Assembly: GCA_024400305.1 (NCBI GenBank)
Contig: JAKSMX010000004.1
Span: 62,001-126,000, forward strand
Length of the DNA: 64,000 nt
DNA from: Bacteroidales bacterium
Lineage (GTDB): Bacteria; Bacteroidota; Bacteroidia; Bacteroidales; F082
Reading direction: 5' to 3'
A program made the position numbers and the translations under genes. The stretch's first letter is position 1. Every line of letters starts with the position of its first letter. Under the pieces are notes generated by a model, which worked only from the letters and a program-made list of their open reading frames with translations, did no database searches and was not told the origin of the DNA. Of the stretch, positions 1 to 7,939 are shown one piece after another.

Positions 1-1470
1 AACGATGAAGGCATGAAACGCATCGCTTTTGACCTTTCGGGAATGGAAAATGTTGAAATTCAAGGTGATAATACTCAACTTGATTTTGTCGGGTATGTAG
101 TGCCTTTCTTGTTGAATTATTCAAATAATATTGTAATCAGCGGAGTTTCAATTGATTATACGACACCTTTTCATTCCGAGGCTGAAATTATTTCAATAGA
201 TGATGATTTTGTCGATGTCCATTTTGATGAAAATGAATTCCCGTTTGAAATCAATCACGATTGCATTTATTTTACAAACAAGCCTACTGGTTATGGCAAT
301 TTCAATTTGATGCTTGAGTTTGACAAGGAGAAACGAGAGCCGTCTTTGGGAGCCTGCGACTATTGGGTTGATGGTACAATAAAGGCGGAACGTATTGAAA
401 ATAAAAATGTTAGATTGTATAAAAGCGGACTTGGAGGAACTCCGGGAAACATTTTTGTCTTCGGCTGCGGACATCGGTTGGTGCCTTGTTTTGTGATTTC
501 TGATTGCAGTAACGTGTTGATTGAAAATGTCAATGTTTATCACACAGGCGGCATGGCATTTGTCGCTCAACGTTCAATGAATATTGAATTAAATAAATGT
601 AATGTAACGCCGTCTCCAAATAAAAATCGTATAGTAAGTGCCACTGCTGATGCGACGCATTTCGCAAATTGCGGCGGATATATCAGAATGATTGACTGCG
701 TTTTTGAAAACCAAAAGGATGATGCGACAAATATTCATGGAATTTATAATCAAATTGTTAAAGTTGAATATCCTGATAAATTGACTGTCAAATTAGCACA
801 TGAGGCTCAATTTGGATTTTATTATTTTAAAAAAGGGTTGAATATTGAAATTGTCAATAATTCCAATTTGATTACTGTCGAACAAAATGTTGTTGAAAAT
901 GTGAAAATCATTAACAAAGAATATGCAGAAATAACGTTGAAAGAGCCAGTCAGTGCTGACGTTGAGGAGGGTTTTGTCGTTGCACAGACTTCGTATTATC
1001 CCGATGTGCTTGTCAAAGGCTGTACGATTCGTTCAAACCGCGCCCGCGGTCTTTTGCTCGGCTCGCGTGGAAAAATCGTCATCGATTCGAATTATTTTCA
1101 TGTGCCGGGTTCTTCGATTTATTTTGAGGGCGACGGCTCATATTGGTTCGAGCAAAGCGGTGTGCGCGATGTCGAAATCACCAGAAATGTTTTCGATAAC
1201 TGCGGCTACGGTGCGCCAAGCTGGGGAAAAGCAACAATAGCGGTTGGTTCGGGCATCTGGAAAGACAAGGAAAACAGCCGCTACAACAGGAATATCCGTG
1301 TTCACGACAATGTCTTTCGTCATTTCGATCCGAGAATTGTAAACATTTATTGTGTTGACGGTTTTGATTTTTATAATAATACTTTAATTAAAACCACTGA
1401 TTATCAATATAATCAAACTGAAAAAAGACCTTTTATTGCAAATAACTGCGAAAACATCAATATAAAATGA
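1..1470 (+). CDS. GH110 alpha-1,3-galactosidase (5' end outside window)
   Basis: The reading frame is open to the left edge (it begins Asn-Asp-Glu-Gly before the first Met at 13), so the N-terminus with signal peptide and the first strands is missing; the family usually has about 600 residues and 489 are seen. It is a right-handed beta-helix protein of glycoside hydrolase family 110. The family hallmark is the paired Asp in the segment KDDATNIHG (D236-D237 counted from the Met at 13), preceded by HFANCGGYIRMIDCVFE. GH110 enzymes remove terminal alpha-1,3-galactose, either from blood group B trisaccharide or from linear alpha-Gal. The stop overlaps the ATG of the next gene in an ATGA, so the two are translationally coupled. 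Family assignment is firm; branched versus linear substrate cannot be told from the sequence. Confidence 0.85.
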   Translation, partial: NDEGMKRIAFDLSGMENVEIQGDNTQLDFVGYVVPFLLNYSNNIVISGVSIDYTTPFHSEAEIISIDDDFVDVHFDENEFPFEINHDCIYFTNKPTGYGNFNLMLEFDKEKREPSLGACDYWVDGTIKAERIENKNVRLYKSGLGGTPGNIFVFGCGHRLVPCFVISDCSNVLIENVNVYHTGGMAFVAQRSMNIELNKCNVTPSPNKNRIVSATADATHFANCGGYIRMIDCVFENQKDDATNIHGIYNQIVKVEYPDKLTVKLAHEAQFGFYYFKKGLNIEIVNNSNLITVEQNVVENVKIINKEYAEITLKEPVSADVEEGFVVAQTSYYPDVLVKGCTIRSNRARGLLLGSRGKIVIDSNYFHVPGSSIYFEGDGSYWFEQSGVRDVEITRNVFDNCGYGAPSWGKATIAVGSGIWKDKENSRYNRNIRVHDNVFRHFDPRIVNIYCVDGFDFYNNTLIKTTDYQYNQTEKRPFIANNCENINIK

Positions 1471-3503
1471 AAAAATTTTTTACAATTTTAATATCGGCAT
1501 TTTTATTGCATTCATGTACAAAAGCACCGGAACCGATAGAACCGATTCCGAGTCCAAAGCAAATCGCCTGGCATCAGATGGAGACGTATGCTTTCGTGCA
1601 TTTCGGCCTCAACACTTTCAATGACTTGGAATGGGGCGAGGGCGACACTCCGGCTTCGACTTTCAACCCGACGGATCTGGACTGCGAACAATGGGCGGCG
1701 ACACTCAAAGCCTGCGGCATGAAAGGCGTGATACTTACTGCGAAACATCATGACGGTTTCTGCCTATGGCCAACAAAATCAACGGATTACAATATCAGTA
1801 AGTCGCCATATAAAAATGGAAACGGTGATTTGGTGCGCGAACTTTCCGATGCATGCCGAAAATACGGACTGAGATTTGGTATTTATCTCTCGCCGTGGGA
1901 CAGGAACAATGCCGAATACGGTTTTCCGGGTTATGTCGAGACTTATCATCAGCAAATCAATGAGTTGACATCAAATTACGGACCGCTGTTTGAGTTCTGG
2001 TTCGATGGTGCCAACGGCGGCACCGGTTATTACGGAGGCGCAAACGAACGCCGCTCGATAAACGCACGTGAATATTATGATTATCAACGCGCTAAAGATA
2101 CGATTATTAACCGCCATCCCGATGCAATGATATTCGGAGGGCCTTGTCAGACAATACGTTGGGTCGGCAACGAACAAGGCTGGGCTGGCGCAACAAACTG
2201 GGCGATGCTCTCTGACGACGACAACTACAATCAGTTGACTTACGGCAGCGAAGACGGCGGTTCTTGGATTCCGGCTGAAGTCGATGTGTCAATCCGTCCG
2301 GGCTGGTTCTATCATCAACGCGAAGATCATCAACTCAAAACTTTGGCGAAACTTGTTGATATTTATTACAATAGCGTCGGACATAACGCAAATCTGCTGC
2401 TTAATTTTCCTGTCGGATTGAGCGGAAGGATTTATCCTCAGGATTCGTTGCGTGCGATGGAATTTTATCAGACAATTTCCAATGAATTGAAAGACAACTT
2501 GTTGCTCGACGCAAAAGTCTATGCCGACGATGAACGCGGACATAAATTCTCCGCTTCAAAAGTCAATGATGGAAATCCTGAAACATTTTGGGCTACAAAT
2601 GATGACTATCCCTTCGGAAGCATCGCCTTCAAATTTGAAAAACCTGTCATGATAAACCGTGTGCTTCTTCAGGAGTATATCGCTCTCGGTCAACGTGTTA
2701 AGTCGTTTTATTTGGAAGGTGAACTTGACGGGAAATGGTTTAAAATCCCGACTTACGACACGACATCGACAATCGGTTACAAGCGAATCGTGAGGTTTAA
2801 CACAGTTGAACTTGATAAGCTTGTGATTTATTTTGATGAATGCCGCGGTCCGTTATGTATCAGCAACATAGAGGCTTATTACGCTCCGGCGTTGCTGTCG
2901 GAACCGACAATCTCACGAAATTATGATAATATTGTGACAATCGAATCGCCAGACAAAAATGCTGCGATTTATTATACTGTTGACGGCTCAACGCCCATTG
3001 TCGGTGGCAATGCGAAAAAATATGACAAACCGTTTATTTTCAAGGATAAAGGCGTGATAAAAGCCGTTTCTTTTGATGTGGTTTCGGGAAAATCAAGCGC
3101 AATTTCAACAAAAACGTTGCCTTTGCCGCACGATAGTTTCAAGGTGATCTCTCCTGAAAATGGATTTAACAAGATTTACGACGGTTCTGGCTTTTCAGTA
3201 ACTTATCTGATGATGGAAAATGCGGTGGTTGAACTCGAATATAATGAAATTCAAGCAATTACAGGATTTTCTTATCTTCCTTCGCAAGGCCGTGACGCAT
3301 CAAGGCATATAAACGAATATGAGTTTTTTGTTGACGAAAAATTGGTTTCGAAAGGCGCTTTCGGAAATATCAAAAACAATCCGATTGAGCAGTTTGTCAG
3401 TTTTGAGCCTGTTTCCGGTAAAAGGGTGAAATTTGTTGCAAAAGGCAATACAGACAATGCAAAATCGTGCAATATCGCCGAATTTGAAATTTTTGTAAAA
3501 TAA
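1467..3503 (+). CDS. GH29 alpha-L-fucosidase lipoprotein with C-terminal carbohydrate-binding modules
   Basis: This 678-residue lipoprotein has a signal peptide ending in the lipobox LLHSC (Cys17), so it is anchored to the outer membrane or periplasmic face. The GH29 catalytic barrel spans about residues 30-340: WHQMETYAFVHFGLNTF at the start, the HHDGFCLW segment, and the nucleophile Asp180 in EFWFDGANGG. A discoidin/F5-8C-like domain follows (about 350-475), then a chitobiase-C-like domain with the YYTVDGSTP signature (about 500-550) and a second beta-sandwich to the end. It hydrolyses alpha-linked fucose from glycans. Coupling to the GH110 gene suggests the pair trims fucosylated, alpha-galactosylated host glycans such as blood group B. 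The linkage preference (alpha-1,2 or alpha-1,3/4) is not readable from sequence alone. Confidence 0.9.
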   Translation: MKKFFTILISAFLLHSCTKAPEPIEPIPSPKQIAWHQMETYAFVHFGLNTFNDLEWGEGDTPASTFNPTDLDCEQWAATLKACGMKGVILTAKHHDGFCLWPTKSTDYNISKSPYKNGNGDLVRELSDACRKYGLRFGIYLSPWDRNNAEYGFPGYVETYHQQINELTSNYGPLFEFWFDGANGGTGYYGGANERRSINAREYYDYQRAKDTIINRHPDAMIFGGPCQTIRWVGNEQGWAGATNWAMLSDDDNYNQLTYGSEDGGSWIPAEVDVSIRPGWFYHQREDHQLKTLAKLVDIYYNSVGHNANLLLNFPVGLSGRIYPQDSLRAMEFYQTISNELKDNLLLDAKVYADDERGHKFSASKVNDGNPETFWATNDDYPFGSIAFKFEKPVMINRVLLQEYIALGQRVKSFYLEGELDGKWFKIPTYDTTSTIGYKRIVRFNTVELDKLVIYFDECRGPLCISNIEAYYAPALLSEPTISRNYDNIVTIESPDKNAAIYYTVDGSTPIVGGNAKKYDKPFIFKDKGVIKAVSFDVVSGKSSAISTKTLPLPHDSFKVISPENGFNKIYDGSGFSVTYLMMENAVVELEYNEIQAITGFSYLPSQGRDASRHINEYEFFVDEKLVSKGAFGNIKNNPIEQFVSFEPVSGKRVKFVAKGNTDNAKSCNIAEFEIFVK

Positions 3504-3515
3504 ATGAAAAAACAC

Positions 3516-3546
3516 TTGACAAAAGTGATTTTACGTATTACCTTTG
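3516..3546 (+). promoter_or_regulatory. Bacteroidetes-type promoter of the DUF4160/DUF2442 pair
   Basis: TTG at 3516-3518 and TACCTTTG at 3539-3546 are separated by 20 bases, which fits the Bacteroidetes -33/-7 pattern. Transcription should start near 3551. This rules out the in-frame ATG at 3504, which lies upstream of the promoter, and decides the start of the next gene. Confidence 0.75.
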
Positions 3547-3578
3547 CAAAAATTTTTATGAATCAAAAACTTGGAATT

Positions 3579-3815
3579 ATGCCGACTGTTTTTATATTAA
3601 ATGGCTATCGTTTTATGTTTTATTCGGATGATCATGAACCAATTCATGTGCATGTCGAAAAGGATGGTCATACAGCAAAACTAAATATTGAACCTGTTGA
3701 ATTGGTTTTTAACAAAGGTTATAAAGTTAATGAAATCAAAGAGATAGAATCGATTGTCAGTGATAGAAAAGATTTGGTTATTGAAAAATGGAGAAAAGTT
3801 TTTAAAAATAAATGA
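3579..3815 (+). CDS. DUF4160 domain protein
   Basis: A protein of about 78 residues. It matches the DUF4160 pattern: MPTVF start, then GYRFMFYSDDHEPIHVHVEKDG with the conserved HxPxHVHV-like stretch, and a basic C-terminus ending in a predicted helix. An ATG at 3558 (MNQKLGI..) is an alternative start, only about 7 bases after the expected transcription start; MPTVF at 3579 is the usual start of the family. It is followed after one base by a DUF2442 gene. DUF4160 and DUF2442 are commonly adjacent, and such pairs have been suggested to form toxin-antitoxin-like modules. No biochemical role is established that I know of. Confidence 0.8.
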   Translation: MPTVFILNGYRFMFYSDDHEPIHVHVEKDGHTAKLNIEPVELVFNKGYKVNEIKEIESIVSDRKDLVIEKWRKVFKNK

Positions 3816-3816
3816 T

Positions 3817-4089
3817 ATGAAGAAGAAATATGTTTTGAAAGTTTGGGTGGACGATGGAAATGTTTATGTGCGGACAGTTGATGGATTGACTGTTAAAACC
3901 CCGTTTTCTCATTGGCCAAGGCTTGCAAACGCCACAAAATCAGAACGGGAGAATTTCCAGCTCACGTATCTTGGAATTTATTGGCCTGATGTTGATGAAG
4001 ACTTAAGCTTTGAGGGCTTGTTCGAGGAAGAAGGTTGGTGCGAATTTACAGCTCACGAGGATTCCGTTGTATATGAGACAAAACGTTAA
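3817..4089 (+). CDS. DUF2442 domain protein
   Basis: A 90-residue protein starting MKKKYVLKVWVDDGNVYVRTVDG. It contains the DUF2442 hallmarks: a short beta-rich N-terminus, the central PFSHWPRLANATKSERENFQLT segment and GIYWPDVDEDLSFEGLF near the end. The start overlaps the end of the DUF4160 gene almost completely (one base apart), so the two are co-transcribed and probably act together. Its 3' end overlaps the convergent coaE gene by 44 bases, so transcripts of the two genes are complementary there. Function is unknown; a partner or antitoxin-like role to DUF4160 is only inferred from gene pairing. Confidence 0.8.
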   Translation: MKKKYVLKVWVDDGNVYVRTVDGLTVKTPFSHWPRLANATKSERENFQLTYLGIYWPDVDEDLSFEGLFEEEGWCEFTAHEDSVVYETKR

Positions 4090-4648
4090 TCAGTTTTCCG
4101 ACTTCTTTCTCAATATCGTCATTTCCGTCGTGAACAATAACGTAATCTGCTTTGGGGATTTTAATTTCATCACTCCATTGCAGTTTCATCCTTGATCTTA
4201 CTGCATCAACAGTGCATTTGTCGCGATATATAACTCGTTGAATACGAATGTTTTCCGGGGCGGAAATAAAGATAATTTTGTCAAAACGGTTTGTGAGATT
4301 TTTTTCAAACAAAATTGCTGATTCAAACAACACAAACGGAGTTGTCTGATTTTCACACCATTCATTAAAACGTTGGAACAGTGCGGGATAGAGCAGGTCT
4401 TCAATAAATTTCAAATTATCATCATTTCCGAAGATCAGGCTGCCTAATAATTTCTTGTTTAGAGTTCCGTCGTTTGAATATAATTCATCGCCGAACCGAT
4501 TCGTAATCTTTCGTTTGATAACTGAATCGTTGTAAAGTTTCTTGGTTTCATCGTCAGAATAGAAAACCGGAATTCCTTTTTTTTCAAATATATTGCAGAT
4601 GAAACTTTTACCGCTACCGATATTACCTGTGATGCCTATTTTCAGCAT
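4046..4648 (-). CDS. coaE: dephospho-CoA kinase
   Basis: A 200-residue protein, the normal size for CoaE, catalysing ATP-dependent 3'-phosphorylation of dephospho-CoA, the last step of coenzyme A synthesis in the cytoplasm. The P-loop GNIGSGKS lies at residues 8-15, followed by the family's YSDDETKKLY region and a mid-protein PFVLFESAILFE strand that corresponds to the substrate-binding DxPLLFE segment. It is the last gene of a minus-strand run and begins 3 bases after the YbbR-like gene, an arrangement common in Bacteroidetes. The C-terminus is encoded opposite the end of the DUF2442 gene. Confidence 0.93.
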   Translation of the reverse strand: MLKIGITGNIGSGKSFICNIFEKKGIPVFYSDDETKKLYNDSVIKRKITNRFGDELYSNDGTLNKKLLGSLIFGNDDNLKFIEDLLYPALFQRFNEWCENQTTPFVLFESAILFEKNLTNRFDKIIFISAPENIRIQRVIYRDKCTVDAVRSRMKLQWSDEIKIPKADYVIVHDGNDDIEKEVGKLINVLSHIQRNPREL

Positions 4649-4651
4649 TTT

Positions 4652-5599
4652 TTATTTCGTAATAAGATATTCAACTTTATCTGGATAAATTCCAATAATC
4701 GAAGTATTGTTCGGATAAACGGCTGGTTTCAGTGGAAGAAGCTCCAACGTTTTGAAATCAGTGGTGTCAATCTCAATGTTGAATGACATGGTGCTGATAT
4801 TTGGATAATCATTTAAAGCAACAATGTATTTGACCTTCACTTTGTCAGGAAAAATTATCAAATTGTTGACCCCCAATGTGTTAATTGGAAGTGTTATTTC
4901 TGCTTCAGTGAATTTTTCAACTCTGATGTTTACCTCGACTTTTTTAATATCTGCGTATGTTTCGTCTTCAAATTTCAAATCAACAGATTCATTGATGTCA
5001 TCTACGACATTCTTCTTGAAAATCTTTTTTGTATTGATGGATTCTAAATCTTTTATTTCATTATATGATCCGTAAATTGTAATAGAATCCGGTGATACTG
5101 ACGGCTCGCCATAAAAATTGTACTGGCTTTTGAAACTGATGTCAGTCTGCAGGTTTACTTTGACTCGTTTGGAAGCGAGTTTGTTCATTGTAAAGATGTA
5201 GTCTGTCTGAGGCAGCTCAACATTATATATGCTTATTTCAAGAAAGTCTGCAATTGATTCTTTTATCAAAGCATTACCGATGGAATATCTGTTGTCGCTT
5301 AAGATATTGTATTTCAAATCTTTAAGAGATATATTTATCTTCCTTGAATTTGATGGTCTGAAATAATATCTCAGGAGTTTGAATCCTGAAGCGGTGACTG
5401 TCGCATCAATAGGATAGTCCTTTTGCGGGATTATCCTACTTGCCGGTGCATCAGAAAATTTGGCGTTGAACTTCAAGTTGATAGTGTAATCATCTGACAA
5501 TTTCATCATCAGCCATGCGAACGCAGCAATGCTGAAGAATATCAGAAATCCTCCGAACCGATTGATATTTGAGCTATTATCTGTTGGTTTCATATTCAT
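4652..5599 (-). CDS. YbbR-like domain protein, membrane anchored
   Basis: A 315-residue protein with one N-terminal transmembrane segment (about residues 16-32, FLIFFSIAAFAWLMMKL) followed by an extracytoplasmic beta-rich region with YbbR-type repeats (DYPIDATVTASGFKLLRYYF; later PDSITIYGSYNEIKDLESI, and PDKVKVKYIVAL). In Firmicutes the YbbR/CdaR protein regulates a diadenylate cyclase. In Bacteroidetes the orthologue usually lies between yajC and coaE, as here, and its role is not settled. A Met two codons in (5593) is an alternative start; a long hairpin ends only 6 bases before the first ATG. Confidence 0.8.
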   Translation of the reverse strand: MNMKPTDNSSNINRFGGFLIFFSIAAFAWLMMKLSDDYTINLKFNAKFSDAPASRIIPQKDYPIDATVTASGFKLLRYYFRPSNSRKINISLKDLKYNILSDNRYSIGNALIKESIADFLEISIYNVELPQTDYIFTMNKLASKRVKVNLQTDISFKSQYNFYGEPSVSPDSITIYGSYNEIKDLESINTKKIFKKNVVDDINESVDLKFEDETYADIKKVEVNIRVEKFTEAEITLPINTLGVNNLIIFPDKVKVKYIVALNDYPNISTMSFNIEIDTTDFKTLELLPLKPAVYPNNTSIIGIYPDKVEYLITK

Positions 5600-5605
5600 A
5601 AATAC

Positions 5606-5654
5606 AAAGTTTAAGATTTGAGCGGAAGCCTGTCCGCATCAAACCTTAAACTTT
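5606..5654 (-). repeat. long intercistronic hairpin between yajC and ybbR-like gene
   Basis: AAAGTTTAAG (5606-5615) pairs perfectly with CTTAAACTTT (5645-5654). The stem continues inward after one mismatch with TTTGA/TCAAA and CGGA/TCCG. It sits inside the minus-strand operon just before the YbbR start and has a T-run on the plus-strand side only. It resembles the AAGTTTTAAGTTTTGAG repeat at 39641. It may set the ratio of upstream to downstream gene expression or mark an RNA processing site. Confidence 0.6.
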
Positions 5655-5667
5655 CTTTTAGTTTTTT

Positions 5668-5985
5668 TTAAGCTTGCCCAACCTGTGCTGGAGATGCCAC
5701 GAGTGCTGACTTCTCAACCTCGATTTTCACGTTGTTGTCAACTGTGACCAAGACTGTTGTCTCTTTCACTTCCGCGACTTTGCCGTGGATGCCACCAATC
5801 GTAACGACGTTGTCACCTTTTTGCAAGGCTTCGCGGAATTTCTGTGCTTCTTTTTGTTTCTTGTTTTGTGGTCTGATGAAGAACAGCCAGAAAACGAGGA
5901 ACAATGCAATGATCATTATGATCCCCGACCAGCCGCTACCTTGTTGCGGCGCAGGCTGCTGAAGTAAAATAAATAATGTACCCAT
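5668..5985 (-). CDS. yajC: preprotein translocase accessory subunit YajC
   Basis: A 105-residue single-pass inner membrane protein. The transmembrane helix IIMIIALFLVFWLFFIRPQNK (about residues 22-42) with the diagnostic FFIRPQ.KKQKE motif is followed by a cytoplasmic domain with GDNVVTIGGIHGKV, all typical of YajC. It associates with SecDF and assists Sec-dependent protein export. The neighbours (DUF1573 lipoprotein upstream, YbbR-like protein and coaE downstream) follow the usual Bacteroidetes order, apart from the absence of nusB in this window. Confidence 0.95.
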   Translation of the reverse strand: MGTLFILLQQPAPQQGSGWSGIIMIIALFLVFWLFFIRPQNKKQKEAQKFREALQKGDNVVTIGGIHGKVAEVKETTVLVTVDNNVKIEVEKSALVASPAQVGQA

Positions 5986-6017
5986 ATTTTTAATTAAGTA
6001 AGTTGTTGTCTAATAAA

Positions 6018-6467
6018 TCAATATCCGTCAGCTGTTTCAACGAGTGCCTTGAACCTCAAGACCGTCTCCGCAGGGTTGGTGTTTGACCTGACGACTACCC
6101 GTTTGTTCTGGAATCCCTTGTGCCCCTCGCTGTTATATGATATTGTAATAGAACCTTCATCGCCAGCTTTTACTGGTGTTTGCGGGAACTTGATGTCGGT
6201 ACAGCCGCACGTCTTTTCAACTGACGAAATGAGCAATGGTGCGTTTCCGGTATTTTTAAATCTGTATGTGAAAGAAACCTGCTCGCCCTGGAGCATCTTG
6301 CCGAAATCGTGTTCCATGACATCAAAAACAATCTTCGGCTCTTTAGTGTTTGTGCCGACGGTCGCCGATGCCGGGTTGTTCACCAAATCCGTTGAAATCT
6401 TGCCGACATTTGATTCGCAAGAACATAACATAATCAAAACCAATATTGGCAGAAAAATCTTTTTCAT
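6018..6467 (-). CDS. DUF1573 lipoprotein
   Basis: A 149-residue lipoprotein with signal peptide and lipobox IMLCSC. The mature part is a single DUF1573 domain, an Ig-like/ASPM-SPD-2-Hydin-related beta-sandwich: FDVMEHDFGKMLQGEQVSFTYRFKNTGNAPLLISSVEKTCGCT, with the CGCT motif found across Bacteroidetes members. The cellular role is unknown; the family is abundant in this phylum and often lies upstream of yajC as here. Gap to yajC is 32 bases, consistent with one transcript. Confidence 0.88.
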   Translation of the reverse strand: MKKIFLPILVLIMLCSCESNVGKISTDLVNNPASATVGTNTKEPKIVFDVMEHDFGKMLQGEQVSFTYRFKNTGNAPLLISSVEKTCGCTDIKFPQTPVKAGDEGSITISYNSEGHKGFQNKRVVVRSNTNPAETVLRFKALVETADGY

Positions 6468-6494
6468 CTTTTAACTTATAACTTTATAAATGAT

Positions 6495-7703
6495 TCATCT
6501 TCCGCTGTCCCAAATCATAATTGAACCTTGATACTTGTCGTTTCTGTATTTTCCGATGCATTCCAAGACGTAGAAATATGTCCCGTCGGGAAGGTTGCCG
6601 CCATCCCAATCGTTCTTGTAATCCTTTGATTCATAGACTATTCGTCCCCATCTGTTGAAAATTACAAGTTTATGGCTTATATAATACTCATTTAATGTGA
6701 CATATTTCTCGTATTCAAATCCGCGTTCTTCAGGCTCTCCGCCCGACTCATCATATCCTATGATGAAATAGTCATTTTTACCGTCGCCATTTGGCGTAAA
6801 AATGTTCGGAATCTTAAGTTTTACTGGTAAAACCAAGATCTCGCTTTCGTAGGTTGTGTCGCAGCCGCAGTCGCTCGTCACCGTAAGATATGCTTTTGCC
6901 GGCTTGCCTTCGTCTTCCTCAAGATATGTGACTGTCGGCGTTTCTTCGCTGTAACTGGTTTCGTCTTCCCTGAATTTCCAGAAGAAATTTGTAACGCTGA
7001 TGGTGTCCGATTCGTTTTCAAAACTCCATGTCACAAAAGGCCGCTGAAGATAAACCGTGTCCTGCGGGTCAGAATAAATCTCTATCACCGGGTTCGGATA
7101 TGATTTGACGCGATATTTCTCTGTCTGTGTACATCCTGTGACTGTGTCGGTTACGGTTATTTCATAATCTTTTGCCAGAAGCCATTTCGCAACCTGCGGG
7201 TCATTGAAATCATAGTTTGGAGTGTTCCATTCATAAATGTATCTGTATGGCTTTACGGTGTCGCCATCAACGTATGCTCTCACTTGTCCGGTGCCGCCAA
7301 CTTCAGGGTCGCTCACGCTGCATGTGAGTTTTGTCTGATTGAAAATTATATTCAATTTCGGACGCATCATAATGGTAATCATATCATTACATTCATCAAA
7401 TGTGACGTTGTCTCTTACATTCACGGAAAAAATATTGTTGTTTTCGGTTATGGTATATTCAATGAAATTGTTGATTGTGTCACAGATGATGCCGTTGCAC
7501 ATCCATGTATATTTGTAATCAGGATTATAAATATCAACTGATAGTTTCACCGTTTCGCCGTAGCAAACCGTAACCTGATCATCAACAGACTCGCCATTGA
7601 ATAATATCTCACAATTAGTCTGCGCTTTTGCGGAAAATGTCGTAATTGCCAATAAAACAATTAGATAAAGAATATTATTTAAAGTTTTTCTATAAATTTT
7701 CAT
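6495..7703 (-). CDS. secreted protein with T9SS type B (gliding-motility-type) C-terminal sorting domain
   Basis: The start at 7703 gives a clean signal peptide ([18 protein letters not shown], cut near SAKAQT); a frame start at 7724 lies inside the promoter -7 box and is rejected. The middle has Ig/PKD-like beta-sandwich segments ([21 protein letters not shown], cysteine pairs). The last ~100 residues are a type B sorting domain: [46 protein letters not shown]. It is therefore exported by Sec and then by the type IX secretion system and attached to the surface. Ligand or function of the mature protein is not recognisable. It may share a transcript with the DUF1573-yajC-ybbR-coaE run, 27 bases downstream. 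Confidence 0.85.
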   Translation of the reverse strand: MKIYRKTLNNILYLIVLLAITTFSAKAQTNCEILFNGESVDDQVTVCYGETVKLSVDIYNPDYKYTWMCNGIICDTINNFIEYTITENNNIFSVNVRDNVTFDECNDMITIMMRPKLNIIFNQTKLTCSVSDPEVGGTGQVRAYVDGDTVKPYRYIYEWNTPNYDFNDPQVAKWLLAKDYEITVTDTVTGCTQTEKYRVKSYPNPVIEIYSDPQDTVYLQRPFVTWSFENESDTISVTNFFWKFREDETSYSEETPTVTYLEEDEGKPAKAYLTVTSDCGCDTTYESEILVLPVKLKIPNIFTPNGDGKNDYFIIGYDESGGEPEERGFEYEKYVTLNEYYISHKLVIFNRWGRIVYESKDYKNDWDGGNLPDGTYFYVLECIGKYRNDKYQGSIMIWDSGR

Positions 7704-7721
7704 TTTATAAATATTATTTTG

Positions 7722-7729
7722 CAAAGATA
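7722..7729 (-). promoter_or_regulatory. -7 element of the T9SS protein / yajC / coaE run
   Basis: On the minus strand this reads TATCTTTG, a perfect TAnnTTTG element about 20 bases before the ATG at 7703. No well-spaced -33 TTG was found (CAA at 7758-7760 on the plus strand is 28 bases away). It excludes the start at 7724. Confidence 0.65.
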
Positions 7730-7823
7730 ATAAAAATCTTAATCAATAATGCTAAAACAAATAATTTATTGTATATGATGTGGAATTATTTTAGTGCTGG
7801 CTTAGAAAGTTGTTTTATGCAAA

Positions 7824-7879
7824 GTGCCAAAATGTCATTAAAATGTTTTGTAAAAGTACTTATCATGTCAATTTGGCGC
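7824..7879 (+). promoter_or_regulatory. inverted repeat TGnCAnTTTGGCnC upstream of clpB
   Basis: GTGCCAAAATGTCA at 7824-7837 and TGTCAATTTGGCGC at 7866-7879 are inverted copies (11 of 14 positions agree). The second copy contains the candidate -33 TTTG of the clpB promoter, so a bound protein would compete with or position RNA polymerase. A heat-shock operator is a plausible but untested reading. Confidence 0.45.
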
Positions 7880-7904
7880 AAAAAACATGTTGGTTATTAG
7901 TTTG
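7872..7904 (+). promoter_or_regulatory. probable clpB promoter
   Basis: TTTG (7872-7875) is separated by 21 bases from TTAGTTTG (7897-7904), one mismatch from TAnnTTTG. This predicts transcription from about 7910, giving a 5' leader of about 30 bases for clpB. Confidence 0.5.
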
Positions 7905-7939
7905 ATAATAGCGGTGCCGGACAAAAATTAAAAAAAACA

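Noticed and set aside
3504-3578. Longer DUF4160 start at ATG 3504
   Set aside because: The Bacteroidetes -33/-7 promoter lies inside this stretch and the family begins at MPTVF.
7646-7900. 85-codon plus-strand frame upstream of clpB
   Set aside because: No similarity to a Clp_N domain or any family; it runs antisense through the signal peptide of the T9SS gene and over promoter sequences.
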